NCBI RefSeq assembly: GCF_003293675.1
Contig: NZ_CP029984.1
Span: 1,178,043-1,242,042, forward strand
DNA from: Gardnerella leopoldii
Lineage (GTDB): Bacteria > Actinomycetota > Actinomycetes > Actinomycetales > Bifidobacteriaceae
Direction of reading: 5' to 3'
Length of the DNA stretch: 64,000 nt
Shown here: positions 22,341 through 30,616 of the stretch, piece by piece
Layout: each line of letters starts with the position of its first letter
Position numbering within the stretch: position 1 is the stretch's first letter
The notes under the pieces: model-generated
Databases searched by the model: none
What the model saw: the letters and a program-made list of their open reading frames with translations, nothing else
What the model was told of the DNA's origin: nothing
Program-made: the position numbers and the translations under genes

Positions 22341-24083
22341 TTACTTCTGCCAGCCCATATCCTCTGGGTAGGTGGTTGCGTAACCAGCAGGGCCGTTGTT
22401 AGCAAAGCCCTTCTTGAACACCTGGTAAATAGGAGGAGCAGAAACTGGAAGAGTTCCGTAGAGTGCGAGAGCTGCAGACTCTGCCTTGTTTGCATAATCA
22501 GTCTGTTCTTTGTAATCGTAGGTCTTGCCAATCTTGTTGAGCATAGCATCAATCTTCTTATTGCCAACGAGACCGAGGTTGGAATCGCTATCAGACTTGT
22601 AAACCTGGCTTGCTGCAGACAAGAAGCTCAATGGAGATTGGGACTGCCATGCCAATGGAAGCACCTGGTACTCGTGCGAAGCAACAACCTCGGAGAACTT
22701 AGCAACAGCATGGTTCACAGTCTTGCACTTAATTCCAGCCTTCTTCATCATGGCCTGGAATGCGTTAGCAAGAGCTGCCTGAGTAGAATCATCGCCGAAG
22801 AAGGTGAAGGAAATTTCAAGAGTCTTTCCGCCCTTCTCATAGTAACCATCCTTGCCCATCTTGTAGCCAGCAGCTTCAAGGGTCTTCTTAGCGTTTTCGG
22901 TGTTGTACTTGCCGTCAGCAGGAAGATTGTTCTTGTAGCCAGCCTGGAACATGGAGAGAAGCTCAGAACCTGGCTGCTCGCTCTTCCAGTTCATGCCCTG
23001 GAACTGAATCTTGTTGTAGGTAGCAACGTCGAATGCCTGAACAACAGCCTTACGAACTGCAAGCTCGTTAAGTGGCTTGGACTTAGCGTTGAAGTTAAGC
23101 ACGCGAACCTTGGTGCTGTAGCCGTAACGCAGCTGAGCGCCCTTAACGCTACGAGCAGACTTGATTGCGTCCTTAGCAGAAATGCTATCGGTTACAGCAT
23201 CGATTTCACCGTTCTGGAAAGCGTTCAAAGCTGCAGTATCTTCCATACGCTTTACAACAACCTTATCGAGCTTTGCCTTCTTACCCCACCACTTTGGATT
23301 GCGGGTGAAAACAACCTGATTTTCGGTTGCGGACTCAATCTGGAATGGACCTGCACCCCACTCATTGTGAGGATTGTTCACCCAACCCTGGTTGAAGGTC
23401 TTAACGTCACCGGCCTTTGGATGAACCAGTGGAGCGAAAAGCACTTCCCATGTTGCGCATGGCTTCTCATAAGTCACTACAACCTGCTTTGGAGTGGAAC
23501 CTTGTTCAACACTCTTGATGCAGTCATAGCCTTCAGTACTTGGGACGGAGTATTCCTTATTCTTGCCGCTCAAAGCCTGCCAAGTAGCCTTAAATGCGGT
23601 GTAATCAATATCAGTGCCGTCGTTCCACTTGGCCTTTGGGTTCAAGTTGTACTGAACAACAAGTGGCTTATCGCTAACCTTCTTAACGGAAGTGATGTAG
23701 TCAGGGTTGTACTTAAGCTTCTCACCCTTAACGGTGTCATAAGCCATAAGATTTGGCTGGTAGAAGCCCCACAAAGTAGCCATGTAACCAGAGTTACCGT
23801 CGTTAGAAGCGTAATTCCAGTTTGGGCCGAGAACAGGAAGAGCAACGGTGTAAGTGCCGCCGTCCTTAACGTTGTCACGTGACTGTGGATTATCGTAACG
23901 CTTGTTGACATCTGGCATTGGAAGTTCGCCAGTGTAAGAAGTGTCAACACCAGCAGCTGGCTCTTCAGTCATACCTGCTTTACCAGCATTGTTAGTAGCA
24001 CCGCCGCAAGCGCCGAGCAGCATTGCAACAGAAAGTGCAGCTGCGGCAAATACAGTCAGTTTACCTGCATTTGTATTTTTCAT
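22341..24083 (-). CDS. oppA: oligopeptide ABC transporter substrate-binding lipoprotein
   Basis: 580 aa from ATG 24083, preferred over the ATG at 24095 because GAGAGG sits just before it. Signal peptide with lipobox LGAC near residues 22-25, so it is a lipid-anchored cell-surface protein. The body is family-5 (OppA/DppA) with GGTYTVALPVLGPNWNY and the later WNDGTDIDYTAF and GAGPFQI segments. It binds peptides and hands them to OppBC. It has its own promoter and terminator, which lets it be made in excess over the membrane parts read from the operon just upstream. Confidence 0.92.
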   Translation of the reverse strand: MKNTNAGKLTVFAAAALSVAMLLGACGGATNNAGKAGMTEEPAAGVDTSYTGELPMPDVNKRYDNPQSRDNVKDGGTYTVALPVLGPNWNYASNDGNSGYMATLWGFYQPNLMAYDTVKGEKLKYNPDYITSVKKVSDKPLVVQYNLNPKAKWNDGTDIDYTAFKATWQALSGKNKEYSVPSTEGYDCIKSVEQGSTPKQVVVTYEKPCATWEVLFAPLVHPKAGDVKTFNQGWVNNPHNEWGAGPFQIESATENQVVFTRNPKWWGKKAKLDKVVVKRMEDTAALNAFQNGEIDAVTDSISAKDAIKSARSVKGAQLRYGYSTKVRVLNFNAKSKPLNELAVRKAVVQAFDVATYNKIQFQGMNWKSEQPGSELLSMFQAGYKNNLPADGKYNTENAKKTLEAAGYKMGKDGYYEKGGKTLEISFTFFGDDSTQAALANAFQAMMKKAGIKCKTVNHAVAKFSEVVASHEYQVLPLAWQSQSPLSFLSAASQVYKSDSDSNLGLVGNKKIDAMLNKIGKTYDYKEQTDYANKAESAALALYGTLPVSAPPIYQVFKKGFANNGPAGYATTYPEDMGWQK

Positions 24084-24123
24084 GATTCCTCTCATTCCCC
24101 GGATGATGTCCGTCTTCCGGTAT

Positions 24124-24160
24124 GTTGTATGAGTATATACAACTCTATGACATTCGACAA
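24124..24160 (-). promoter_or_regulatory. oppA promoter with overlapping inverted repeat
   Basis: TTGTCG (24155-24160), 17 bp, TATACT (24132-24137) on the minus strand, predicted start near 24125. The inverted repeat GTTGTAT-N6-ATACAAC (24124-24143) covers the -10 and the start, where a repressor could act. Confidence 0.55.
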
Positions 24161-24314
24161 ATCGTTTTCACAAAATATTGATTTTTTTCTTTTCAACTTT
24201 ATGAAAATTAGTCAAAAAAGAATAATTTATTATCTATAATGAGCAAAACAGAAAATTTTTTAGTTTATTTTGGATAAAAAACAAAATATATTACGTTTTT
24301 TAAATTTATGTTAC

Positions 24315-24355
24315 ACAATAAAAAGTCGCGCATGTTGTAATAAACATGCGCGACT
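24315..24355 (-). terminator. terminator after oppDF
   Basis: AGTCGCGCATGTT (24324-24336) pairs with AACATGCGCGACT (24343-24355); TTTTTATTG follows on the minus strand. Confidence 0.9.
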
Positions 24356-24406
24356 AAGTAATTTATTCAGGTTGATGAAGATTAACTAAAATCAACAAGT
24401 CATGAA

Positions 24407-26296
24407 TTACCTAACATCGTCAAAATTATCTTCTTCAGAAAGAATAATACGCTTACGGTTCTTCTCAATTGTAGGATCCGGAATTGGCACAGCGCTAATC
24501 AAAGCCTGAGTGTAAGGGTGCTTTGGATTATCAAACACCTCATCCGTTTCACCAGATTCAACAATTCGACCGTGATACATAACAGCAATTCGGCTAGAAA
24601 TATGTCGAACAACAGCCATGTTATGCGCCACGAACAAGTAAGCAACACCCAACTTGTCTTGCAAATCTTCAAGCAAGTTAATAATTCCAGCCTGAATAGA
24701 AACATCCAAAGCCGAAACTGGCTCATCAAGAAGCAAAAGCTTAGGATTCACAGCCAAAGCGCGAGCAATAGCGATACGCTGACGCTGGCCGCCGGAGAAC
24801 TGCGTTGGGAAGCGATCAACTTGATCAGGATTCAACTCAACCAATTGCATAAGCTCAGCAATACGCTGGCGAATTTCTTCCTTCGACTTCTTTTGCACAA
24901 GCAAAGGCTCGGCCAAAATATCGTAAACAAGCATACGAGGATCAAGAGAACTCATTGGATCCTGGAACACGTACTGAATCTTAGAACGAAGTTCGCGACG
25001 CTGCTCACGAGTCAACTTATCGTTCAACTCAGTACCAAAAACTGTAATAGAACCAGACTCAGGCTTCTTCAAGCCCATAATCTCCATCAAAGTCGTGGAC
25101 TTACCAGAACCAGACTCGCCAACCAAAGCCACAGTTTCGCCTTCACGAACCTCAATACTCACACCATCAACCGCGCGAACTTCGCCAACCTTACGTCGCA
25201 AGAAGCCGCCGCTAGTAATTGGGAATGTTTTAACCAAGTTCTTAACATCCAAAACAACTTTTCGTTGCTCACGAGGAATGCCTTCAAACATTGGCTTAAT
25301 TGGCTTTTCGGTTTCCGCATGAAGCAGCGAGCGAACAGTTTCGCTTTCCGCTTCAAGACCAATCATAGTGCTGTCGTCGCCGCTCTCTTCTTCAGCCATA
25401 AGCATATCCATAGTCGGCTTAGAAATTGGAGTCAAACGACGAGTGCGCTTTTGATCAACGCGAGGAACAGCGCCCAACAAGCCAATAGTGTACGGCTGAG
25501 TTGGGTGAGCAAAAATCTCCTCAACGCTATTATGCTCAACCAAATGGCCCGCGTACATAACAATAACTTCGTCTGCAACGCCAGCAATTACGCCCAAATC
25601 GTGAGTAATGAAAATCATTGCAGCGCCGGTTTCGCGCTGAGCTTTCTTCAAAACTTCCAAAACCTGAGCCTGAATAGTCACATCCAAAGCGGTAGTAGGC
25701 TCGTCTGCAATAATAATATCCGGATCGTTAGCAATTGCCATAGCAATCATCACGCGCTGGCGCATACCACCAGAAAACTCGTGAGGGAAAGCCTTCAAAC
25801 GCTCAGCCGGCTTAGTAATACCAACCAAATCAAGCAATTCAATAGAACGCTCGCGAATCTGCTCTTCGCTCATGTCCGGGTTATGAATAACCAAAGCTTC
25901 CTTAAGCTGATCACCAATAGAGAAAACTGGAGTTAAAGCAGAAAGAGGATCCTGGAAAACCATGGCAATATTCTTGCCACGAATCTTACTCATCTCAAGA
26001 TCAGTTTTAGTAAGAAGCTCCTCGCCCTTATACTTAACCGAACCTTTAACACTAGCATTCTTATCGAGTAAGCCCATCACAGCCAAAGAAGTAACCGACT
26101 TACCGGAACCGGACTCGCCAACGATACCAATAGTCTTTCCGCGGTACAAATCAAAATTCATTCCGCGCACAGCATGCACAGTACCAGCTTCAGAAGCGAA
26201 GCTAACTTGCAAGTCGCGTACTGAAAGCAACGGTTCGTTGTTTTGATCTTCCATCGTGGTTTCTTCCTTAATAGCGTTATTTGCAATATCAGTCAT
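24407..26296 (-). CDS. oppDF: oligopeptide ABC transporter ATPase, fused OppD-OppF
   Basis: 629 aa with two complete ATPase domains in one chain. The first has Walker [10 protein letters not shown] near 62, signature FSGGMRQR near 177 and [11 protein letters not shown]. The second has [10 protein letters not shown] near 395, FSGGQRQR near 498 and [11 protein letters not shown]. Each is followed by the oligopeptide-ATPase C-terminal segment ([22 protein letters not shown]). The two are joined by an acidic linker. Start ATG 26296 is set by GGAG eight bases upstream; GTG 26305 and ATG 26245 are alternatives. It lies 21 bp after oppC and supplies energy for peptide import. Confidence 0.93.
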   Translation of the reverse strand: MTDIANNAIKEETTMEDQNNEPLLSVRDLQVSFASEAGTVHAVRGMNFDLYRGKTIGIVGESGSGKSVTSLAVMGLLDKNASVKGSVKYKGEELLTKTDLEMSKIRGKNIAMVFQDPLSALTPVFSIGDQLKEALVIHNPDMSEEQIRERSIELLDLVGITKPAERLKAFPHEFSGGMRQRVMIAMAIANDPDIIIADEPTTALDVTIQAQVLEVLKKAQRETGAAMIFITHDLGVIAGVADEVIVMYAGHLVEHNSVEEIFAHPTQPYTIGLLGAVPRVDQKRTRRLTPISKPTMDMLMAEEESGDDSTMIGLEAESETVRSLLHAETEKPIKPMFEGIPREQRKVVLDVKNLVKTFPITSGGFLRRKVGEVRAVDGVSIEVREGETVALVGESGSGKSTTLMEIMGLKKPESGSITVFGTELNDKLTREQRRELRSKIQYVFQDPMSSLDPRMLVYDILAEPLLVQKKSKEEIRQRIAELMQLVELNPDQVDRFPTQFSGGQRQRIAIARALAVNPKLLLLDEPVSALDVSIQAGIINLLEDLQDKLGVAYLFVAHNMAVVRHISSRIAVMYHGRIVESGETDEVFDNPKHPYTQALISAVPIPDPTIEKNRKRIILSEEDNFDDVR

Positions 26297-26317
26297 GTTT
26301 ATCACTCCAAACGCTCG

Positions 26318-27265
26318 TTAGTCGGCCTTACCAACAGACCTAGAATATGGATCAATGGCATCACGCAAACCGTCACCAATAAGCTGCACGGAGAAGGTTA
26401 GCAAAACAAGCACTGCAGACGGCACCAAAAGCACCCACGGAGAAGTCTGCACAACGCTTTGGCCAGCATTAAGCAAAGTACCAAGAGAAGTATCCGGAGC
26501 CTTAATACCAAGGCCCAAGAAGCTCAAAGCAGTTTCGCCGTTAATCGCACCAATAACACCAAGAACCGTGTTAATAATCAATACAGAACCCAAGTTTGGA
26601 ACCAAGTGGCGCACAATAATGCGGAACGAAGAAACGCCCTCGAACTTAGCTGCACGAACATACTCACGTTCGCGCAAGCTCAAAGTCAACGTACGAAGAG
26701 TACGAGCGTAACCAATCCAACCAAAAGCTGTTAAGCCAAATGCCAACCACAGCCAATCGCTACCACCACTAGAAGCACTAATGATTAAAGCAATCAGCAG
26801 GAAGGAAGGAACAATCAGCAGCATGTCCAAAAGCCACATACCAACCTGCTCAAACCATCCTTCGAAGTAAGAAATGGCAGTACCAACCAAAGCAGCAATA
26901 ACTGTAATGGTAATAGAACTAACAATACCAATGGAAAGTGAACGGCCAAGTCCGCGCACAACCATTGCGTACATGTCTGAACCGCCTGGCGTAGTGCCAA
27001 GCCAATGCTCTGCAGAAGGAGGAGTTGCTAGAGAAGAAAAGTCTGGTTCGTCGTAGCTCCACTTTGAAATCTTTGAGCCAAACAAAGCAAAAAGAATCAA
27101 AATTACAAGCATAACCAAGCCCACAACTGCAGACGGGCGACGGAAGAATCGACGCGTATAAAGCGTCATCTTACCAGTGCGTTTAAAGTTGCCCCAGGCA
27201 CCAGCAGTAGCTTTTCTATCTGCAGCAGACTCTTGAGGTTTTGAAGATACATCTTTTTTATTCAT
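26318..27265 (-). CDS. oppC: oligopeptide ABC transporter permease OppC
   Basis: 315 aa. A hydrophilic N-terminus of about 45 residues precedes the first helix, the usual OppC plan, followed by five more. The EAA loop reads RTLTLSLREREYVRAAKFEGVSSFRIIVRHLVPN, split across the membrane-cytoplasm boundary, where OppD/F docks. It lies between oppB (24 bp upstream) and oppDF. Confidence 0.92.
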   Translation of the reverse strand: MNKKDVSSKPQESAADRKATAGAWGNFKRTGKMTLYTRRFFRRPSAVVGLVMLVILILFALFGSKISKWSYDEPDFSSLATPPSAEHWLGTTPGGSDMYAMVVRGLGRSLSIGIVSSITITVIAALVGTAISYFEGWFEQVGMWLLDMLLIVPSFLLIALIISASSGGSDWLWLAFGLTAFGWIGYARTLRTLTLSLREREYVRAAKFEGVSSFRIIVRHLVPNLGSVLIINTVLGVIGAINGETALSFLGLGIKAPDTSLGTLLNAGQSVVQTSPWVLLVPSAVLVLLTFSVQLIGDGLRDAIDPYSRSVGKAD

Positions 27266-27289
27266 ATCAAATTCACCTACACTGTTCTG

Positions 27290-28273
27290 CTAGTTCAAAC
27301 GAATACGTGGGTCGAGCCAAGCAGAGAAGATATCTGCAAGCAGAGCACCAACTAAGGTACATACAGCACCAAACGCTGCAATAGCAACAGAACCGTTAAT
27401 ATCGTTCTGCATAATGGTCTGAACGAAGTAGCTACCAAGACCGTTAATAGCAAACACGGTTTCAGTAATCACAGCACCCGTAAACACGCCTGCAATAGAG
27501 AAGGCGACGTCAACAGCTGTTGGAATCAAAGAAGTACGCAAAGCGTGGCGGCGAATAGCCAAATTCAAAGGTAAGCCCTTAGCGCGAGCCGTACGAACGT
27601 AATCAGCATTCATAGTATCGAGAAGATACGTGCGCTGCGTTAAATGATACCCAACCATGCCAGGAATTGTCATAACAATCGTCGGCAAAATCAAATGCTG
27701 AAGGAAGTCAAGAAGGAACATGAACGGGTCAGAACCCTGGTAAGAGTGCAAACCAGTAACGTAGAAAAGTCGCACGCCTGTTGCGCGGTTAATGCTAATA
27801 GCAGCAAGCACAACCATCAAACCCAAAACTGCTGCAGGAACAACCAGCAGGAAGGTTGCGGTGGAATTAAGAACTCTATCTTGCCACTTGTACTGACGGA
27901 TAGCAGTGTAAACACCAACGCTAACACCGAGAACAATGCCAAGAATTGTAGCGCCAGTAACCAGCTGAACAGATGCGCCAATACGAGACATAATTGCCGG
28001 ACCAACTGGAGCCTGATCTGGGCTCAATCCCCAATCCCACTTAGTAAAAATGTTGTAAATCCAACGGCAATAACGAGTAAACACTGGAGTCTGGTCGTTA
28101 ATATTTGCCAAATCCAAAGAACGGTTGATTGATGCAATAGGTGGATGCGGATGCCTAGACATGTAGTTCGAACGCGGTCTCATAAAAGCACTTGTCAAGA
28201 AATACGTCATGGATACGGCAACAAACAACATCACCACATAATTCAGGCATCGTTTAACGATGTATCGTATCAT
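27290..28273 (-). CDS. oppB: oligopeptide ABC transporter permease OppB
   Basis: 327 aa, six membrane helices, starting MIRYIVKRCLNY as OppB proteins do. The EAA loop (DYVRTARAKGLPLN) contacts the ATPase. The start codon overlaps the stop of a nine-codon leader ORF by the four-base ATGA, and the leader, not oppB, has the strong ribosome site, so translation is probably coupled. First structural gene of oppB-oppC-oppDF. Confidence 0.92.
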   Translation of the reverse strand: MIRYIVKRCLNYVVMLFVAVSMTYFLTSAFMRPRSNYMSRHPHPPIASINRSLDLANINDQTPVFTRYCRWIYNIFTKWDWGLSPDQAPVGPAIMSRIGASVQLVTGATILGIVLGVSVGVYTAIRQYKWQDRVLNSTATFLLVVPAAVLGLMVVLAAISINRATGVRLFYVTGLHSYQGSDPFMFLLDFLQHLILPTIVMTIPGMVGYHLTQRTYLLDTMNADYVRTARAKGLPLNLAIRRHALRTSLIPTAVDVAFSIAGVFTGAVITETVFAINGLGSYFVQTIMQNDINGSVAIAAFGAVCTLVGALLADIFSAWLDPRIRLN

Positions 28274-28299
28274 TGTGACTCTTTTCTACGACTAGCCAT
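28270..28299 (-). CDS. possible 9-aa leader peptide upstream of oppB
   Basis: ATG at 28299 reads MASRRKESQ and stops at TGA 28270-28272, overlapping the oppB ATG (ATGA). GGAGGT (28305-28310) lies five bases before its ATG, much better than anything directly before oppB. The peptide is basic. It could couple or modulate oppB translation. No attenuator hairpin is evident. Confidence 0.5.
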   Translation of the reverse strand: MASRRKESQ

Positions 28300-28413
28300 T
28301 TTTTACCTCCATTCGGCATCCATAAATCTTGTGATTTACAGTATTGCCGATCTAACACTCGACCTTGAAAAAGGCGTGTTTGAATCGACCCTTGTCAATC
28401 CGGACACATAATT

Positions 28414-28442
28414 AGTATATTTTTAGCCAAGCTATGTACAAA
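28414..28442 (-). promoter_or_regulatory. candidate opp operon promoter
   Basis: TTTGTA (28437-28442), 17 bp, TATACT (28414-28419) on the minus strand, giving a leader of about 105 nt before the leader peptide. Confidence 0.35.
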
Positions 28443-28695
28443 GAGACAAACAGAAAATATTTTTGCACAGCACTTTTCTCAATATCCAAGGGAAAAATTT
28501 CGTATATATAAGTTATATTATACATATCTAAACATGCAAAAAAGCGCAAAATATCAGTGATTTCTAGCTATATTTTTACACAAAGATATGTATTTTAAAA
28601 TCAAAAAAGTATTTTTATACATACAAAATACGTTTTATAAGCAAATATAATAAATTCAAAATTTAATTACAAAAACTGAATATTTACCGAAAAAA

Positions 28696-28725
28696 TTGTA
28701 GTTTTACTAAAATAATTAATAGTAT
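28696..28725 (+). promoter_or_regulatory. candidate pepC promoter
   Basis: TTGTAG (28696-28701), 18 bp, TAGTAT (28720-28725), about 100 nt ahead of the pepC start. Other AT-rich matches exist nearby. Confidence 0.3.
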
Positions 28726-28835
28726 TCAAGCAAATGCCGAAAATAGGCATAGACAAGAAACACACGCGAGACATTGAGCAGTATACAATATTTTTTATTC
28801 GTACTTTCAACTCTAAAAGGAGAATGAATAAGCTC

Positions 28836-30275
28836 ATGGCTGAAAACATCAAAGCCGTAACTCTGGAACATGTAAAAAATTATTCCAAACATTTTAACGA
28901 ACAGCGCGCAAATCTTCTCGCCGCGAATGCAGCAGTAACAAATGGTGTACTTAAAGCCGCAACAAGCTACCAAGGCAAGCGTGCTCTTCCTCGCGAATTC
29001 TCAATAGAATTAAAACAAGGCAGCATTACCAATCAGAAGCGCTCCGGACGCTGCTGGATGTTCGCCTCACTTAATACTTTGCGATACGAAGTAATGCATA
29101 AGTGGAATTTAGACGACTTTGAGTTTTCAGAAAGCTACCTATTCTTCTGGGACAAGATTGAAAAAGCAAACGCTTATTTGGAAAATGTGCTTTCAACACT
29201 TGATGAAGATGTTAATAGCCGACTTTTTGAGAGCATTAACTATGGTCCAATCGATGACGGCGGCTGGTGGCAAATGTTCGTCAACTTGGTAAACAAGTAC
29301 GGACTTGTGCCAAAGAGTGCATATCCAGATTCACAGAACTCAGTCGACTCTGATGCATTCGTACAGTACATCAATACCAAGTTGCGCGAGTTTGCATACG
29401 AATTGCGTGAAGCTCATAAGAACGGAACTTCTTTGGAAGAATTGCGCGAAATGAAAGTTCGCGATTTGGAAACCGTTTATCGCATGACAACTATTGCCCT
29501 GGGTGAACCACCTGCACAGTTTGACTTCTTCGCGCGAACTAAAGATGACGACGATAAGAAGGACGGCGAAAAAGACGAAACCAAGAAAGATAGCGAGAAA
29601 ACCAGCAAAGCTGACAAGCCAAAAACCGGCAAAGATGAGCGTCCAATGATTTGTGAATATGGAATTACTCCACTTGAGTTCGCAAAGAAGTACGTCCCAG
29701 TTGACGTAAACGACTTCGTAACAATATGCAACGCGCCTATGGAACGCACACCATTCAACAAGCTCTACCAATTCAAGTACAGCACCAACGTAGCTGAAAC
29801 AAAGGAAATGGAATTTGTTAACGTTCCTCTCGATGTATTCAAAAAAGCAGCTGTAGACCAATTAAAAGATGGTCATCCAATCTGGTTTGCATGCGATTGC
29901 ACACAGTTCTCCTTGCGTGACAGTGGATTCTTCGATCCTGCAGTTGTGCGCGTAGATGAATTGTTTGATGTGAAGTTTACATTCGATAAAGCTCACGGTT
30001 TGGAATATATGGATTGCCCAGGAAATCACGCAATGACATTCACTGGCGTAAATCTTAATAAAGATGGCGATCCAGATCGCTGGAAGATCGAGAACAGCTG
30101 GGGCAAGGATGCTGGCGAAGACGGCTATTATGTTGGCTCAGCAGAGTGGTTCGATCGTTATGTGAACGAAATAATCATCAACAAAAAGTACCTTGACAAA
30201 GAAACTTTAGCTGTATTGGATCAAGAACCAGTAATGCTTGAACCATGGGCGCCACTTTCGAAGCGTTGCCGTTAA
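28836..30275 (+). CDS. pepC: aminopeptidase C (C1 family, bleomycin-hydrolase type)
   Basis: 479 aa from ATG 28836. An ATG at 28824 lies too close to AAAGGAG, and the frame upstream (to 28734) has no ribosome site. A cytosolic cysteine aminopeptidase that trims peptides, fitting its place opposite the Opp importer. The papain-type triad is visible: Cys73 (SGRCWMFASL, with Gln of NQKRSG as oxyanion residue), His398 (GNHAMTF) and Asn420 (ENSWG). Residues about 235-268 form a Lys/Asp/Glu-rich low-complexity insertion (DDDDKKDGEK and on) not expected in the family, which explains the extra length over about 440 aa. A strong terminator follows. Confidence 0.92.
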   Translation: MAENIKAVTLEHVKNYSKHFNEQRANLLAANAAVTNGVLKAATSYQGKRALPREFSIELKQGSITNQKRSGRCWMFASLNTLRYEVMHKWNLDDFEFSESYLFFWDKIEKANAYLENVLSTLDEDVNSRLFESINYGPIDDGGWWQMFVNLVNKYGLVPKSAYPDSQNSVDSDAFVQYINTKLREFAYELREAHKNGTSLEELREMKVRDLETVYRMTTIALGEPPAQFDFFARTKDDDDKKDGEKDETKKDSEKTSKADKPKTGKDERPMICEYGITPLEFAKKYVPVDVNDFVTICNAPMERTPFNKLYQFKYSTNVAETKEMEFVNVPLDVFKKAAVDQLKDGHPIWFACDCTQFSLRDSGFFDPAVVRVDELFDVKFTFDKAHGLEYMDCPGNHAMTFTGVNLNKDGDPDRWKIENSWGKDAGEDGYYVGSAEWFDRYVNEIIINKKYLDKETLAVLDQEPVMLEPWAPLSKRCR

Positions 30276-30311
30276 ATAGTTACCATTAAAATTAAGTTTG
30301 GTAACCGTGTG

Positions 30312-30346
30312 AGCGCAGATTGCTTTTGCAGTCTGCGCTTTTATTG
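30312..30346 (+). terminator. terminator after pepC
   Basis: AGCGCAGA (30312-30319) pairs with TCTGCGCT (30332-30339), followed by TTTATTG. Confidence 0.88.
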
Positions 30347-30376
30347 TTGTTTTATTTATTTTTTATTTTTCATAAA

Positions 30377-30413
30377 TTAAAAAGAAGCCCGGCGGGAAGA
30401 GAAACCCGCCGGG
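30377..30413 (-). terminator. probable terminator of metG
   Basis: CCCGGCGGG (30388-30396) pairs with CCCGCCGGG (30405-30413). On the minus strand CTTCTTTTTAATTT follows. It is unusually GC-rich for its surroundings and lies about 200 nt past the metG stop. Confidence 0.6.
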
Positions 30414-30616
30414 GCAGAGAGAAAGAGAGAAGAAGGTTTCAATTATGGGGTTCGAAAACGAACCTCGCTAATGGCGAACCATTAACACATGTTAGTATAG
30501 CTAAACATTCGTCCAAAGAAAAGAGTTTTTCCTTAAAATTTCCTTAAAATATTTTCTTTTAGAGAACCATTTGCTATGTTTTCTAATTTTATAATTTATT
30601 TATTGAAAATTTCAAC

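Larger units (their letters stand above)
24084..24406. other. oppDF-oppA intergenic region
   Basis: 323 bases without a gene. It holds the oppDF terminator, the oppA promoter with its inverted repeat, and between them about 150 bases of AT-rich DNA in which I see nothing further. Confidence 0.6.
28300..28835. other. divergent promoter region between opp operon and pepC
   Basis: About 530 very AT-rich bases with no credible gene; a frame open from 28734 is the upstream extension of pepC. It holds the two promoter candidates listed separately. A repeated TCGA-type word (TCGACC near 28358, ATCGACC near 28384) flanks a TTGAAAAAGG stretch that could be an operator. Confidence 0.5.
30276..30616. 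other. intergenic region between convergent pepC and metG, with several hairpins
   Basis: About 340 bases. Besides the two terminators, two small hairpins stand in tandem: GGTTCG-AAAA-CGAACC (30449-30464) and TAATGG-CGAA-CCATTA (30469-30484). They would lie in the metG 3' untranslated RNA. There is no tRNA fold and no coding frame. Confidence 0.5.

Noticed and set aside
22314-23882. A 522-codon open frame on the plus strand, opposite oppA
   Set aside because: It is an antisense frame kept open by the codon use of oppA. There is no ribosome site and no recognisable protein, while oppA on the other strand is certain.
24518-25936. A 472-codon open frame on the plus strand, opposite oppDF
   Set aside because: It lies wholly antisense to a well-supported double ATPase gene and has composition (Asn/Ser/Arg-rich) typical of shadow frames.
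30449-30464. GGTTCG-AAAA-CGAACC as the T-arm of a tRNA
   Set aside because: The loop has four bases and no acceptor, D or anticodon arms surround it; it is a plain hairpin.
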